A stretch of 64,000 nt of DNA from positions 310,001 to 374,000 of the forward strand of contig RSEE01000062.1 of NCBI GenBank assembly GCA_003971905.1, in the 5' to 3' direction. Under the pieces are notes generated by a model, which saw nothing but the letters and a program-made list of their open reading frames with translations, had not been told where the DNA came from and searched no databases. The stretch comes from Moniliella sp. 'wahieum'. Lineage: Eukaryota > Basidiomycota > Moniliellomycetes > Moniliellales > Moniliellaceae. The translations under genes and the position numbers were made by a program. How positions within the stretch are numbered: the first letter of the stretch is position 1; each line of letters begins with the position of its first letter. Shown one piece after another: positions 45,523 to 57,400 of this stretch.

Positions 45523-48500
45523 TCAGGACAGAAAAAGGATGACGACTGGTTCAACCGCCACGCGGACCAGCGTCAACGATGGTTCGAAAGTACCTTGTAG
45601 GTGATCAGTACACTTCGCAAGCAGCACCGCTGGCAAAGGAGCGACCAAAGTTTCCGGGCCCGGGTCAGGGATGAAAGTGCAACGGCTGCTCATGTAGCGT
45701 ACACTAGAGACAGTGCCTCCCGTCTTGAGACAGCCAAAGAAACTCCCACTTGGGCCAGAAAGGAAACCATAGCCGCCCATGCAGCCCACATAGTCAACAG
45801 CACCGCCAATCTTGGAACGGTCAAGGTACCCCGCGCCCGGGTCAGGTAGGAAACGGCCACAACCATTAGTGTAACCTAAACCGTCAACAGCGCCACTGCT
45901 CTTGAGACGGTCGAAGTATCCCCCGCCCGGGTCAAGTAGAAAATTGCCACAACCATTAGTGTAGCCGAAACTGTCAACAGTAGCACTGGTCTTGGGACGG
46001 TCAAAGTACCCCCCGCCCGTGTCAAAGAGGAAACTGCCACCGCTGTCAGTGTGGCCCAAACTGTCAACAGCAGCACTGGTCTTGGGACGGCCAAAGTACC
46101 CCCCGCCCAGGTCAGATAGGAAAGTGCCACCGCTGCCCGTGTAGCCCAAAACATAAACGGTGCCCCCGATCGTCGATCGGTCAAAGTACCACTGGTCCGA
46201 GTCAGGTAAGAAACTGCCACAGCCGCCCGTGTAGCCCAAATCGTAAACGGTGCCTGTGGTCTTGGAACGATCAAAATACCACCCGCCCGGGTCAGATAGG
46301 AAGCCGTCAGAACCCCCATCATGTTGGGTGCAATGGGAGAGCGGGACGTTAAAGCAGAGCACACAAGAGGACCAACGAGTCCGCACATTACCTCCCTAGC
46401 TAACCAAGTAAGAAGGCAGCTAGGGTGGCTTGCGTCGGTGTTGGGCCCCGGCCAAGAGACCTCAGGTCAGTATCAATATTCTCTCCCGACATGACAATGT
46501 GTGCCTGAGGGTCGGTGCCGTGCCCGTGCTTAATTTGGAACAGGCAGGCCTGCCAACACATGGTGAGTATCGCTGAAAAGGGTGGGTGGGAGGGAACAGT
46601 AAGGCAAGGTGGTCCGGGCGCGTAAATGCATGTGCGGAAGGACGAGGGCAGCCCCCCTTTTTCCCGCATCCCGTCGATGGCCGCAAGCTCTGACACAGCG
46701 GCAATCGCCTTCCCTGCGTATGGTGCTAGGCCGACCGTGCAAAGCTTGTCCGCAAGCTCGGCGACCGTTAATTCTCCATGTCCAGCCGCCAGGTCGACAC
46801 CGCCACACGCCATCGGCCCCCCTTGATCGGACGCTCGGCCAATAGCAGCGCGCGACATCGGTCCCCCTTGGTCAGGCACCAGGCCGACACGTCCACACGC
46901 CATCGACCCCCCTTTGTCAGGCGCCTGGCCAATAGCACCACACGCTATCGGTCCCCCTTTGTCAGGCGCTTGGCCAATGGCACCACACGCGGTCGGCCCC
47001 CCTTTGTCGGGCGCCTGGCCAATAGCACCACACGCTATCGGCCCCCCTTGGTCGGGTGCCTGATGGACGTCAATGGGAACCGGGCCACCAAGCGCCTGGT
47101 CGGACGCCATGCCATCCACCGGCCCCCCTTTGTCAGACGCTAGGCCAACCCACCGGCCCCCCTTGATAGGGTGCCAAGCCAACCACCGGCCCCCTTCATC
47201 GGGTACCGGGCCAGCCATCGTTTCCTCTTCATCGGGTGAAGAGGCACCAAGCGCCATCGGCCCCCCTTGGCCAGGCGCTGGACTTTAACAGGTACCAGGC
47301 CCGAGCGCCTGATCAGGTGCCATGCCATCCACCGTCCCACTGTATCACGCCAGGCCAGCCACCGGCCCCCTTGATCGGGTGCCAAGTCAGCCATTGTTTC
47401 CCCTTCATCGGTGCAAAGGACCGAGCGCAATCAGCCCCCCTTTACCAGGCGCCGGGACTGCAACGGGTACCGGGCCACCAAGCGCCTGACGGTGTCTGAT
47501 CCTGAGCCACGATAGCAACTGACATGGACCTGGGGGAATGCACCTCCCGTGACGCATAGTCACCACCCGCTGGGGGTAAGTCCGGGCCGACAGATGTCAT
47601 CGCAGCCACAGGATCCGGTTCGGCGATAGCAGCTGGCGTGGACCTGGGGGAATGCACCTCCCGTGACGCATAGTCACCACCCGCTGGGGGTAAGCCCGGG
47701 CCGACAGATGCCATCGCAGCCACAGGATCCGGCTTGGCGATAGCAGCTGGCGTGGACCTGGGGGAATGCACCTCCCGTGACACATAGTCACCACCCGCTG
47801 GGGGTAAGTCCGGGCCGACAGATGCCATCGCAGCCACAGGATCCGGTTCGGCGATAGCAGCTGGCGTGGACCTGGGCGAATGCACCCCCAGTGACGCATG
47901 GTCACCACCCGCTGGGGGTAAATCCGGACCAACAGGTGCCATCGCAACCACCGCTGGAACCTGAGCAGCAACAGCAACTGACCCCTCCTGGAGCGAATGC
48001 GCCCCCGATCGTATGGACTTGATCCGCCGGTCGTGAATCAGGGTCGACGGATTCCATCGGAGCCACAAGGTCATGAACCACGACAGCAGGTGACATGGAC
48101 TCGGAGGAATGTGCTTCCGACGGTATACAGGCACCATGTTCTGTGAGTAAGTCCGGGCCAACAGACGGCATTGCTGCAACAGGGTCGTACCCAACAGCAG
48201 TTAACTCAGCCCCGGACTTGGGACTAGCGGAATGCATCGTCAGTAAATCAGGACCAACGCGTGGCATCTTGCCCAGAGGCTCATGGGCGACAGCAACTGG
48301 CTCACACGCGGGCGAAGCAAGGTGTTCCGCTGGCTCGCTGGCACCACGAGCCGGGAAAGGCTCGTCAACGAGTGGTGCTGCAACCAGAGGTTTACCCTCT
48401 CCACCAGTGCAATCACGAGAGCAATCCACATCCTTGGGGCCAGGCACGACCACACCTTGGGGCTCTCTGATACAGTCCGCTGGGTCGAGGAGCATGTCAC

Positions 48501-49063
48501 GCATGGCACGACGCTTCAGATCGACATGGTGTTTGGAAGCCTGATTGCCCTCGTACAGTTTCCAAGCATTACGCACTGCCTTGAGATGGCGAAGATTGCC
48601 TTCTGCAAGTCCTCAAAGGTGGAGAAGCGATGAGACTTGGTATAAAAGACGTAGGCAACATAGAAGTCGGTCGGTGTGAGCAAGAAGTTTTCGCCACCAT
48701 GGCCTTTATTGTAGTCGGTAATGATATCAGCCACAATAGAGTCCTTGTCTGCCACTGCAGAACCAGGGAGCGGGGAGGCGATGCCACTCATCGGCATACC
48801 CAGTGGCGAATGGTAGGAATGACTTCCAGGATGAACTTGGCAGCGACGTCCTCGTCAACGTCCGAAAGAACGACGTTCAGTTGAGCCCAAGCATAAGTCG
48901 TGCCCTTGATGCGAAAAGCCGGCCACTTCGCTGTCGTGCCAGGAGCTATCCCGACTTGGGAGTTGGGGTCAAACTCGCCACGACGAACATACGCTTCCAC
49001 AATGTCGCGAGGCGAGGAAACCGGGTGCGCAGAATGCGCAGAGGCAGAAGATAAGGGCGACAT
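45523..49063 (-). CDS. unrecognised long protein with three in-frame tandem repeat arrays
   Basis: Starts MSPLSSASAHSAHPVSSPRD at 49063. About 210 residues of ordinary composition follow (VGIAPGTTAKWPAFRIKG, YNKGHGGENFLLTPTDFYVA, SKHHVDLKRRAMRDMLLDP) with one-base frame breaks near 48790 and 48590. Then comes a Pro/Ala/Asp-rich region with three tandem arrays: a 38-residue unit (114 bp; GPDLPPAGGDYASREVHSP, about 47520-47980), a 15-residue unit (45 bp; QAPDKGGPIACGAIG, about 46790-47070) and a 30-residue unit (90 bp; GGGYFDRPKTSATVDSFGYT, about 45640-46320). All unit lengths are multiples of three, which argues for a real protein. I recognise no family. The middle frames and the end at 45523 are uncertain; a small intron near 46370-46410 is possible. 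Miniature element copies lie on both sides. Confidence 0.5.
45640..46320 (-). repeat. 90-bp coding tandem repeat, about 7.5 units
   Basis: Unit of 30 residues with the pattern FL-x-D-PGGGYFDR-x-KT...TV-D-x-LGYTNGCG. Units diverge towards the 3' end of the gene. Confidence 0.75.
46790..47070 (-). repeat. 45-bp coding tandem repeat, about 6 units
   Basis: Unit QAPDKGGPIACGAIG with graded variants; degenerate D-x-GGP/W relatives continue to about 47430. Confidence 0.75.
47520..47980 (-). repeat. 114-bp coding tandem repeat, about 4 units
   Basis: Nearly identical units at 114-bp spacing, for example GGGGGAATGCACC at 47532 and 47646. Encodes VGPDLPPAGGDYASREVHSP followed by RSTPAAIAEPDPVAAMAS. 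Degenerate versions extend to about 48300. Confidence 0.85.
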
Positions 49064-49067
49064 AACC

Positions 49068-49318
49068 TGCTAGAGTGCGACTTGGGAGCACTCGCGATCC
49101 TATGGATCGGCTGCAAAGCAGCTTCAGACAAGGCGTGAAGGCAAAGTGGTGAGCCACAAGTCTTCAAGCAACGTCTGAAGGGAAGGAGAAAGGAGAGAGA
49201 GAAGGGAGATGGAGCGAGCAGGGCGCGCGCGGCCTGCGAGCGGAACGCTTCCGCTCGGCTAGGCGAGCGTCACCCCATTGAGGGCCGTGCAGGAGAACCC
49301 TAGCAGTACCCTCTAGCA
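49068..49318 (+). mobile_element. miniature inverted-repeat element, copy 2 (251 bp)
   Basis: Ends TGCTAGAG...CTCTAGCA, nearly identical to copy 1 without its internal duplication. It lies only 4 bp upstream of the start codon of the repeat-protein gene, so it must form part of that gene's leader or promoter. No clear target duplication is visible. Confidence 0.6.
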
Positions 49319-50070
49319 AGCCCAGCCTCTGAATTAGGTCGAAAACCATCTGTCTCCCGACCCGAAAATCAAATGTAGCTCGAGTGGATGTAATGAGACA
49401 TGTCGGAGCGATTCGATGAAGGTTGAACCTGCTAAAGACGATCTCTTCAACTGGTTCTTTCGAGTTTTCAAACGCTTTGGGTGTGCCTTGGGTGCTACTT
49501 CTTTCGATGTCAAAATTAAAGCACCCTCTCGTCCCTGTGGACTCTTTCGTTCCCGAGTACCCCCTCCAAGGTACATAGATGATCAAAATAGCGAAAAGAA
49601 GTAAACCCTGGTCGTATGACCGACGGAAGTAGTAGAATCGCGACAGGGAGAACCGTATATAACACGTATCATCATATAGTTGAAGGCAAAAAGGGGTATA
49701 GCCATGGCTGTAACTAGTAGACCGCAACATTGCCGACAAAAGAAAGTGCTCCCTCTCTGTACGACGAGTCAAAAGGCACCCTTGCGCCATTTAGTTGGAT
49801 ACCCACATTAACTGAAGTCACAGAGTTCGTCATTGAGTAACAACATTCTTTGGGTTAGAGCAGCACACACAGAATGGGCTGTGCGGCAAGCACTAACCAT
49901 CTGTCTCTATTGCCTTAGGCCTTAAGGCCCAAGTACCTTTCATCCTGGGCTTTTCTCACAGGCTCTATTTATGGGGAATATGGGGAGCCAGAGTAATTGC
50001 ATGTTCTAGTGCTGAGTGAGGCGAAAAATGTCATGCGATCGAGAGGGCATGAAAGCCTGCTAGAAGGAAG

Positions 50071-50130
50071 TGCTAGAGTGCGACTTGCCACTCTCGCAAG
50101 ATCCTATGCGGAATCGCCTCCATTCTATGG
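50071..50130 (+). mobile_element. truncated left end of the miniature element, copy 3
   Basis: TGCTAGAGTGCGACTT followed by diverged sequence (ACTCTCGCAAGATCCTATG) matching the left end of copies 1 and 2, then unrelated DNA. No right end found nearby. Confidence 0.5.
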
Positions 50131-50491
50131 CTCCTGTGGTATATTTGGGTCACTCTCAGCACCATACATCAGGCTATATCAGGAAAAAAGAAAAGACATT
50201 TTTCGTATACTAGCCTGTATCGCGAGGAGGTGAATGGGATCGACCACTCTAACCCGCCGAAACCCCAAAACCGTCGAACGAAACCAGATGGCAGAATACT
50301 CAGAAACACATTGAACCAGGCACACAAAGCCTTCTTCAAAAAAAGAACACTCAACACCGTACTGACCTTTCGAGGAAAAGCCGCAGGGTGAAAGGCACCA
50401 ACTAGTGCCATGCTTATATACAAGTATTTCACTACGACCCCTTTTTGATAGTGTACACGTCACCAATATCCATCGTGGCCTTGATGTCGCT

Positions 50492-50521
50492 GATGTCAGA
50501 AACCTTATTTATTCTGACATC
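50492..50521. repeat. perfect 10-bp hairpin
   Basis: GATGTCAGAA and TTCTGACATC are separated by 10 bases. The area around it is rich in GATGTC/GACATC words. Confidence 0.7.
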
Positions 50522-50917
50522 CAGGATGTCAGCGCCATCTCGGCTCTCCCTTGCTATCCTCGTGTCAAGGACGCGAGTGAGGTCAAATCTGTTATCGGCG
50601 ATCACAAGGACAGCATGCCATCAGTCTTCAAGCTTCAATGTTCAAGCTTTCAGCAAAAGGCAATGGTCCCTGGATCTGCTTATGCAACTTGATGGTGGCC
50701 GGTCAGAGGGCAGGCACCCTCGCATCGTATCTTTGTGCGGGGCGATGGCCCCGTGTTCCGCCGCTGTTCCGCTCCTTGGGTGTGTTGGCCGCGTATTCGC
50801 TGCTTCGCCACAGTTGACCAGCGATGGGCCAGGCATTCATCAATCGCACCACTACTTTTCTTTGCATCTCGTCCAACTAAGCGATCTGTGGGCGACCGCT
50901 ATGCGCCTCATAGGAAA

Positions 50918-51130
50918 CCACCGGGCCCACGGCCCGGTCTGCTGAGGCTTCGCCCCAGCTTGTTAGGCTGGGTCACCGTTGCCACGGTAGCCGCCGTTCC
51001 ATTGGTCCACCGGTCCACCGTTCCACGGAGAGACAAAATAATATCACCAACGAGGAGACCACCGGGCCTACGGCCCGGTCAGCTCTTCGCCCCAGCTCGG
51101 TGCTTGGCCGCCACCTTAGCCACCGTTCCC
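50918..51130. repeat. two direct copies of a hairpin-bearing repeat
   Basis: ACCACCGGGCCCACGGCCCGGTC and a T variant recur about 138 bp apart, each followed by CTTCGCCCCAGCT and a CCACCGTTCC-like end. Each copy can form a GC-rich stem. Confidence 0.65.
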
Positions 51131-51279
51131 CCTAGAGATACGCGCTGGCTGGACTGGAACGTGGCCCGTCAGCTGATGTAAAAGTGCACAGGGGCGTTTC
51201 CCATTTCCTATTTTTTCACACCGCCTCACGTAGTACGAAGAGTACTAGAGTACTGGTGGAGCTAGTGACTAGCGGCTAG

Positions 51280-51330
51280 TGAAGCTTGAAGCTTGAAGCT
51301 TGAAGAGCTAGTGAAGCGAAGCTTGAAGAG
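51280..51330. repeat. GAAGCTT tract
   Basis: Repeated GAAGCTT heptamers (three in tandem), then related GCGAAGCTTGAAGAG. Confidence 0.65.
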
Positions 51331-51917
51331 ATTATCGATTGGCATGAGATCTGAGAATCGCAGTAGGCGATCAGTCGATGGCGCCGCAGGCAGCAGGTTG
51401 TACTGGTGCTCTCATGCGGCCCCGTGCGGCGCCAGCACAGGGCTGTGTAGTGTAAGGTGCATCCAAAGCATCTAAATACGATGGGCGTGAGAAAATTGGT
51501 CTCGGTCGGCCTGAGCAAAAAGCAACTCATGTAACGCGTACGCCGCAGGCGCAGACAGCGTACCGGAAGGCGGTACATGAGAGCACGCACCGACGCCTTT
51601 AAAGCTCTGTCAATGATAGGGATGCAGTATAGAGAAAACTAGTAAAAGTAACTCAACACACACTCCTCTCAGTGTGGCATGTTCGGTGTAATCGTATTCT
51701 ATGTCCTTTAATTGACCCAAGTTGCAGCACGGTGTTGAGCAACCGGGTGCCTCCTTTGTTTTGGCCAACGCTCCAATCGCCAAGTGGTGCCCCAGTAGGG
51801 TAAAGGCGTAGTGCAAAAGCGCAGAAACCTTCCTGGTCATTCCTTCCAATACTCCTTCCTGGAAGGCACAGGAGTATTCTCTATTATGCCTCTGTATTTT
51901 CTTTTGACTCTTGTTAC

Positions 51918-52270
51918 GAGGCGCTCCGGTGTCTCCCGACGCAGAGCCCCGCATGTCATAGGCATCTCTTACTAGCACGTCAGCCTCTACATAGGCTAGC
52001 AAGAGAGAGCTTATCTATCCATGCAGCTGGCATCCTTCGCAGCCCGCTCAATATGGGCGCATGGGTACGATGCTTTGTTCCCATTGCGCCCACAGTCTTG
52101 GCAGAACCCTTTGTCTGCTGCGGCCTACCGGACCGCGGACTTGACAGAACAGACTGCGCTTTTTGCCTTACTACTGTAGCTCTCTCTTGCTAGGCATGTA
52201 GAGACTGAACGTGTTTGGAAGAGATGCCTATGACATGTGTGGCTCCGCGTCGAGAGACACCGGAGCGTCC
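51918..52270. repeat. long imperfect inverted repeat, arms about 94 bp
   Basis: Left arm 51918-52011 and right arm 52177-52270 are reverse complements with scattered mismatches (shared blocks GCTCCGGTGTCTC, CATGTCATAGGCATCTCTT, GCTAGCAAGAGAGAGCT on the left). The loop is about 165 bp. Outside the arms, 51720-51900 and 52440-52570 share direct similarity (GTTGCAGCACGGT, GTAGGG-AAAGGCG, AACCTTCC, CAGGAGTAT). Confidence 0.7.
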
Positions 52271-54120
52271 CATACCATCTCTGTAGCTCATCCGCTCATG
52301 TGCAAAATGCAATACACCGTCAACTGCCTGCTCTCTGGTCTTTCACATCATTATTCAGCCCACCGGACACGGTTCCATGCGCTAGTATGTCCGTCGAAGC
52401 GGAGGGTGCACTACACAGAGCAAGTACTTGCGCTATCTATGACAGTTGCAGCACGGTTCCATGTGGCGTATACCAGGCCACGCGCCAAAAGTGGCGCCAC
52501 TGTAGGGAAAAGGCGCAGCCAAAGGGAACCTTCCTTATCTCCAACAGGAGTATATTCTCCTCTACTGTAGCTCTCATTGCAAATGTTTAGTAGCACTAGT
52601 AGTAGTTCTTAAGGGCGAGGCCAGCTCTTATTCGTCCCACCGCCTGAACGCTTTCGGACCCCGCAAGTCTCGATATGGCTCCCATCAGACCCGATGTGGA
52701 TATTTGATGACAGCCAGTGGCCTGGCGAGGCAACCAGACTGCATCCAGGACGAGCAGGTCGACATCCGCGAAAACCTCGGCCATACGTTTGTTCACCTCC
52801 AAGCCTATTTCCAAGCCGCGGCCAGCCGCCTACTGTTGGAGAGCATGACGTGCCCGACACCCCATGTGGAGGGCCATGATCCGACTCCAAGATCAGGTTG
52901 CAGACGTCCGCGAAGCCGTAAGTGGGGTAAACGAAATGCAACATGAACTCCATGAAGCGCAAAACGGAAAGTTCTTCATGGGATCATGACGCGGACGGCC
53001 ACATGTCGGAGGCCACTGCGAGCCAGGATGAAGACGCAGAAAAGCGGACTCGAGATGCTGTTGGCCAAGTCCGCCCTATGTCTGTATGCCTCCATTTTTC
53101 ATCTTCAGATGATTAAGGCTGACCACAGCATCTTTTTCCGTTTAAAGGCATTTTGGTTTTGCAGCGCAAGTACATCAAACAGCTAGTCATGCATTCCATG
53201 AAGGCTCCTTGGGAAGCGTCTCATCTAGGTGCCTTTGTGCGGTATGTACTATCTATCTTGGATCGCTCGAGACCAGCTTTCTCTCTGACAAAGGAAGAAA
53301 GGAAGGTTGGGTAGAGCAGGAATGGGCCAAAAGTCACGTTGCCAGACCGAGGCCTCCTGGCACCGTTATCGATGCTGTAACTGATGATAAAGGGTGCCTA
53401 GGCAAAGAAGTACGGGCAAGAATAACGCTAGCCACAGCGGTCATCCGCTACGAGATCGTAACTAATGTGCGTATCTTCAATTGGTTCCTTTCCTCTTCAC
53501 GGTACGTTCTGAACGCTTCTATCCGAACCCACTTGCAGGTGGAGACGCACCACTGGGTAAGTAAGGCCCGCGGGCCCACGTTGGGTGTCGTCAGTGTGGC
53601 CTCATTTCACAAGAAGGTTGTCAAACACAACCTGGGAGAGTATGACCGCAACCTCAACGGCGTGGAGGGCAGGGTCCTTCCCATGCGCATTCCCATCCTC
53701 CTTCATCTCTGTCTCGATTTGCTGAATATACAACCAGGTGAAGCTGTCTACTAACAGACTTTGAAACCAGTGGGACATTTCACTGGATGCCATCCCTGAG
53801 ACTCCGATGCAACTGTACCCGCTGAGCCTCGTCGCAGCGCCTGTGATACTAACCCTTCGAACACATGTGGTGACCTGGTACGATATGCAATACCAATCTA
53901 TCCAAATACCAGATCTCCTTTTTGTGGTTTAATTATAGGATTAGCCATTATTATTGGATAGTCCCCCATTGGCAAGGAACGTGTACGCAACAGGAGCAGT
54001 CATAGTCCTCGATGTCGACAGTGTCATCGGGAGATATTGATGTCGGGGAACCCGGGGACATCTATGCCATCGTTGGAGACCTATTACCCCTATGGTATCA
54101 CTCACGTCAATGACACCCCC

Positions 54121-54190
54121 GACGTCTAAGGCACTCACGACGTCTAAGGCGCTCACGACGTCTAAGGCACCCACGACGTCTAAGGCATCT
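54121..54190. repeat. 18-bp tandem repeat, nearly four units
   Basis: GACGTCTAAGGCACTCAC and variants. On the minus strand it encodes a repeated SALDVV hexapeptide within an unassigned 128-codon frame (53941-54327). Confidence 0.8.
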
Positions 54191-54491
54191 TTGGTAGTGC
54201 TGTCATCGCCGACATATTTGACGTGAACCCTATCATTGATAGGGCGTAACCCTTTGATGTTTTCCCCGTCCCTGATGTCTTTGATACATTGAGCGAGTCT
54301 CGCATCCATGTCGTCAATGACATCCATTTCGTATCTGACATCATGGACATCACTACCGTCCCCGTCATCGAGAACAGCTGCGTTATTTACTTGATGTCTA
54401 TGACATCAAAGTAAAGGTCCTCAATCTATGACAGTCATGATCGTCATGATCGTCATGATAGTCATGGATGTCAGAAAGGGGTCGGTAGTGT

Positions 54492-57400
54492 TTAACGTCG
54501 CCCCTCCACCATGAACAGACTGGGGAATTCCTGTTAAGAACGTAGGTACGAGCCAGAAGAATGGAGCGGACCCAATCTCGGTGAGCTGCTGGGTCCACAG
54601 AGAAAACACGACGACGGAATGATGGATGTCGGATCCGGACCGAGGCGAAGCTTGCCTACGTACGGCAAACCCGTAGGCTTTGGGTAACTTGAGAGTGGTG
54701 GCTAAAGGTGCGTGGATCACCTCGACGTCCCACTCGCGCAGCCCACCAACTAGGACCTCGTCCTTGCCACTCATGTTCTTGGCATGGAACAAAGCATGAT
54801 CACGAAGTTCAAGCCAGCGCTTGGTCCACTTGTTCTTCTGATCGCGCATAAGAACCCAGCCTCCCAATGTGGGTGCCTCAACCGGTGCTGAGCGCATGGT
54901 GAGGTACGACGACAGCTCCGTCGGACGTAGGAAAAAGTAGTCTGACTTGGAGTTGTCACGGCAACAAAGAACATGGCCCACATTTTCGTTCTCACGGAGT
55001 GGACGTTCTGTGTCCATATGTCAGAAGCGTATTAGGTGTAAGAATTAAGAAGCGAGATGCAAGGTGTAACGTACCCAAGCCTAACTGTGCGCTCACATCA
55101 AACATACACCATCCACCAGATATGTTGTCATCCACTCCAGCATGAGCCCCTTTGGTCATAACAGCCACAGTAAGCTCCCGCGCATTCATCGTTTCCGGAT
55201 AAATGTAGAGGTTGACGTAGCATTGCTTGGTCACAATGTATACTCGCACTGATACGGGCGAGCGTGCGCTGCTTCGGGTTCCCGATGAATGACTCTGGCG
55301 CTTTTTTTCAGAGTTAACTGAAACCGGAGCGATCTGCCCAAAAGGCATTGCTTGGGATCCCATGGGAAACATCGGACCCACCATCCCAGAAGGGCGGGAA
55401 AGAGGGGCAACGGGAAGTGGGGGTGGAATCGGGGCATCGTAAGGTGCCAGACTCTGCCCTGATCCGGTGGACTTGTTAGTGAACGGGGTACCGATAAAGA
55501 AATCATAGGTTTCGACTCATTCGGTTCCCGCCGCATCGCCACTTTAGACAGGGACTTTCCCTGGTTTTGGGCACGCATCACAGGCACAAGACGCTGCATC
55601 AAGTCCACTGGATCGAACCCTTGGCCCCACCCTTGCACTGCATTTCCCCAACCTGCCATAGGCCGCGCCCCATCTGCGGCAGCCTGCACCTTGCGAGCGA
55701 CCTCCTCGGCCGTTGGATGCGGCTTTGGGTGTAAGGGTATTGAACACTGGAGATCAAAAAGCAGTTTCATGTGCAAATGCGCTTGAGGCGTCTGTGGCAC
55801 ATGAAATGTTTGGGAATGACCATGGGCGATGGACCACAGTATCCGTGTCTTATTGAGCAGCCATAATAGCACGAGTCGGGAGAGGCTGATCCTTGCCGCT
55901 TACATCAGGCAACGTTTTCGGGACAAAACCGGGCCAACCAGAATCATCACTAGAAGGAATGGGCAACGCAACTTTTGACCGAGGGGTGGATGAGTGGACG
56001 GCCAAGATAGCATTGGCACTGACACGAGAAGTTGTTTGGGAACCACTCGGCTGAGGTGGCTCCTCCATTTTCCCAAAAGCACGTTCGGGTTGCTTTGATT
56101 GAGAGACGATATCACCCAGCAATGCTGTTGTACGCCAGGCGTTTGGCCTTAACCCAACTGAAGGTTGGTCGCAAGCCTTCTGATTCGCACCCACGTTCAA
56201 ATCCAGTGGTAGGGAAGACATTTCCTCTCCATCACTTGCGTGTTTGAAGAAGAACACATGCCCCTCTCTGACTCCTTCACAAGTGAAACCCCAGTGGAAT
56301 AAGCAATCCCGGGAGATACGGCAGGTGGGATTGGTGAGGCGGAGGTGCCCTTATGAAGGGTGGCAGGTCTGTTTCCCACCGCTCCCTGTGCTCAATGCTC
56401 AACTCTCCTTTTCCTTCCTCAGGAACGGCCAAGAATGGATCGGGGTCGTACGGTAATTCAATCTCGGAAGGCGACTGGTTTTGTCTTGAATCATTGCAAC
56501 GGATGTGCAAGCTCCCGCGAGAAACTGAGTCAGGTGAAGAAAAGCATGATTCTTCGCTGGTTGACACGAGGGATGTTGTTTCTTCCATACGGCAGCCATC
56601 AAAGCACTCGTATTCATCTCCTCCAAGATTGAATCGAGGAGATGAGTGACCTCATCCGACCCCATCGACTGCTCTTTTTCACGAGGGCAAGGTAATTCGG
56701 TATAATCCGGTTGGACTTTCAACAGTTCTAGTGTCTTAGGAAGCGATGGCACATTCTCCTTTTCTTCGTCCTCTTCCTCATGCATCCACCGCTCTTTCGC
56801 CTCACCCGTCCATAATTCTTTCTGCCCGAGATGTGATGATAATAATGACGAAGTGGATGTGCTCGATTCTGCAGATGTACAGTCATCCTTGAATTGGTGA
56901 CCCTCATCTAGGTAGAAATGGCGCGTCGGCACCTTCGTCGCTTGCTTCAGACTCACCGTCGTACCCCGATCCTGCTTCAGGCGAGCCTTTCGGTATAAGT
57001 TCGCTTTCGACCCTCCTCATAGGTGACGCCCGTCGTGTGTGGGCGATCTTAGAGAGACGAAACGGTTGAATGAGCAAGAAAAAAGTTCATTCGAGGGAGA
57101 CTGTTTTCCATCGTCGTCGGTTCCGACGCCGATCCGTCAAGCAAGGCCGAGGTGCTCTGCGCCAGTAACTCGCGCGTGCGCTTCACACTCAGACGATCGG
57201 AATCCATTGCGACCAGGGTCCCCGCTTTTAGAACACTGGGCGGCCGTACAGCAGGGTCCACCGTCCCTTGTTTATTGCACTTTGATGGAGCTGCATCTGG
57301 CAATGCTTGTTGCGGCACTGTATCTTCCTCTCGCTGGCTCCTGACCGGGTGCGATGCGTTCCCTCTGGATTGTACGGCCTTTTTGTAAGACAAAGCAGGT

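Larger units (their letters stand above)
49319..54491. other. 5 kb accessory region without a recognised gene
   Basis: Contains a truncated miniature element (50071), a hairpin (50492-50521), duplicated GGGCC hairpins (50918-51130), an AAGCTT island (51280), a long inverted repeat (51918-52270) and an 18-bp tandem repeat (54121-54190). Open frames at 49164-49790 minus, 52609-52962 minus, 53209-53754 plus and 53941-54327 minus carry no family signature. Around 52870-52960 plus, a coiled-coil-like stretch (LQDQVADVREAVSGVNEM) could be a gene remnant. Confidence 0.4.

Noticed and set aside
47520..47980. CRISPR-like array
   Set aside because: Units are contiguous 114-bp coding repeats with no spacers, in a eukaryotic genome.
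44619..49318. LTR retrotransposon with the 251-351 bp copies as LTRs
   Set aside because: No protease, reverse transcriptase or integrase motifs between them, no TG...CA ends of usual form and no primer-binding site. The ends are short inverted repeats with a palindromic interior.
49164..49790. 208-codon minus-strand frame
   Set aside because: Half of it is the miniature element read as protein, and the rest has no recognisable content.
53209..53754. 181-codon plus-strand frame
   Set aside because: No family signature, no supporting introns and surrounding DNA is repeat-rich. Left as unassigned rather than called a gene.
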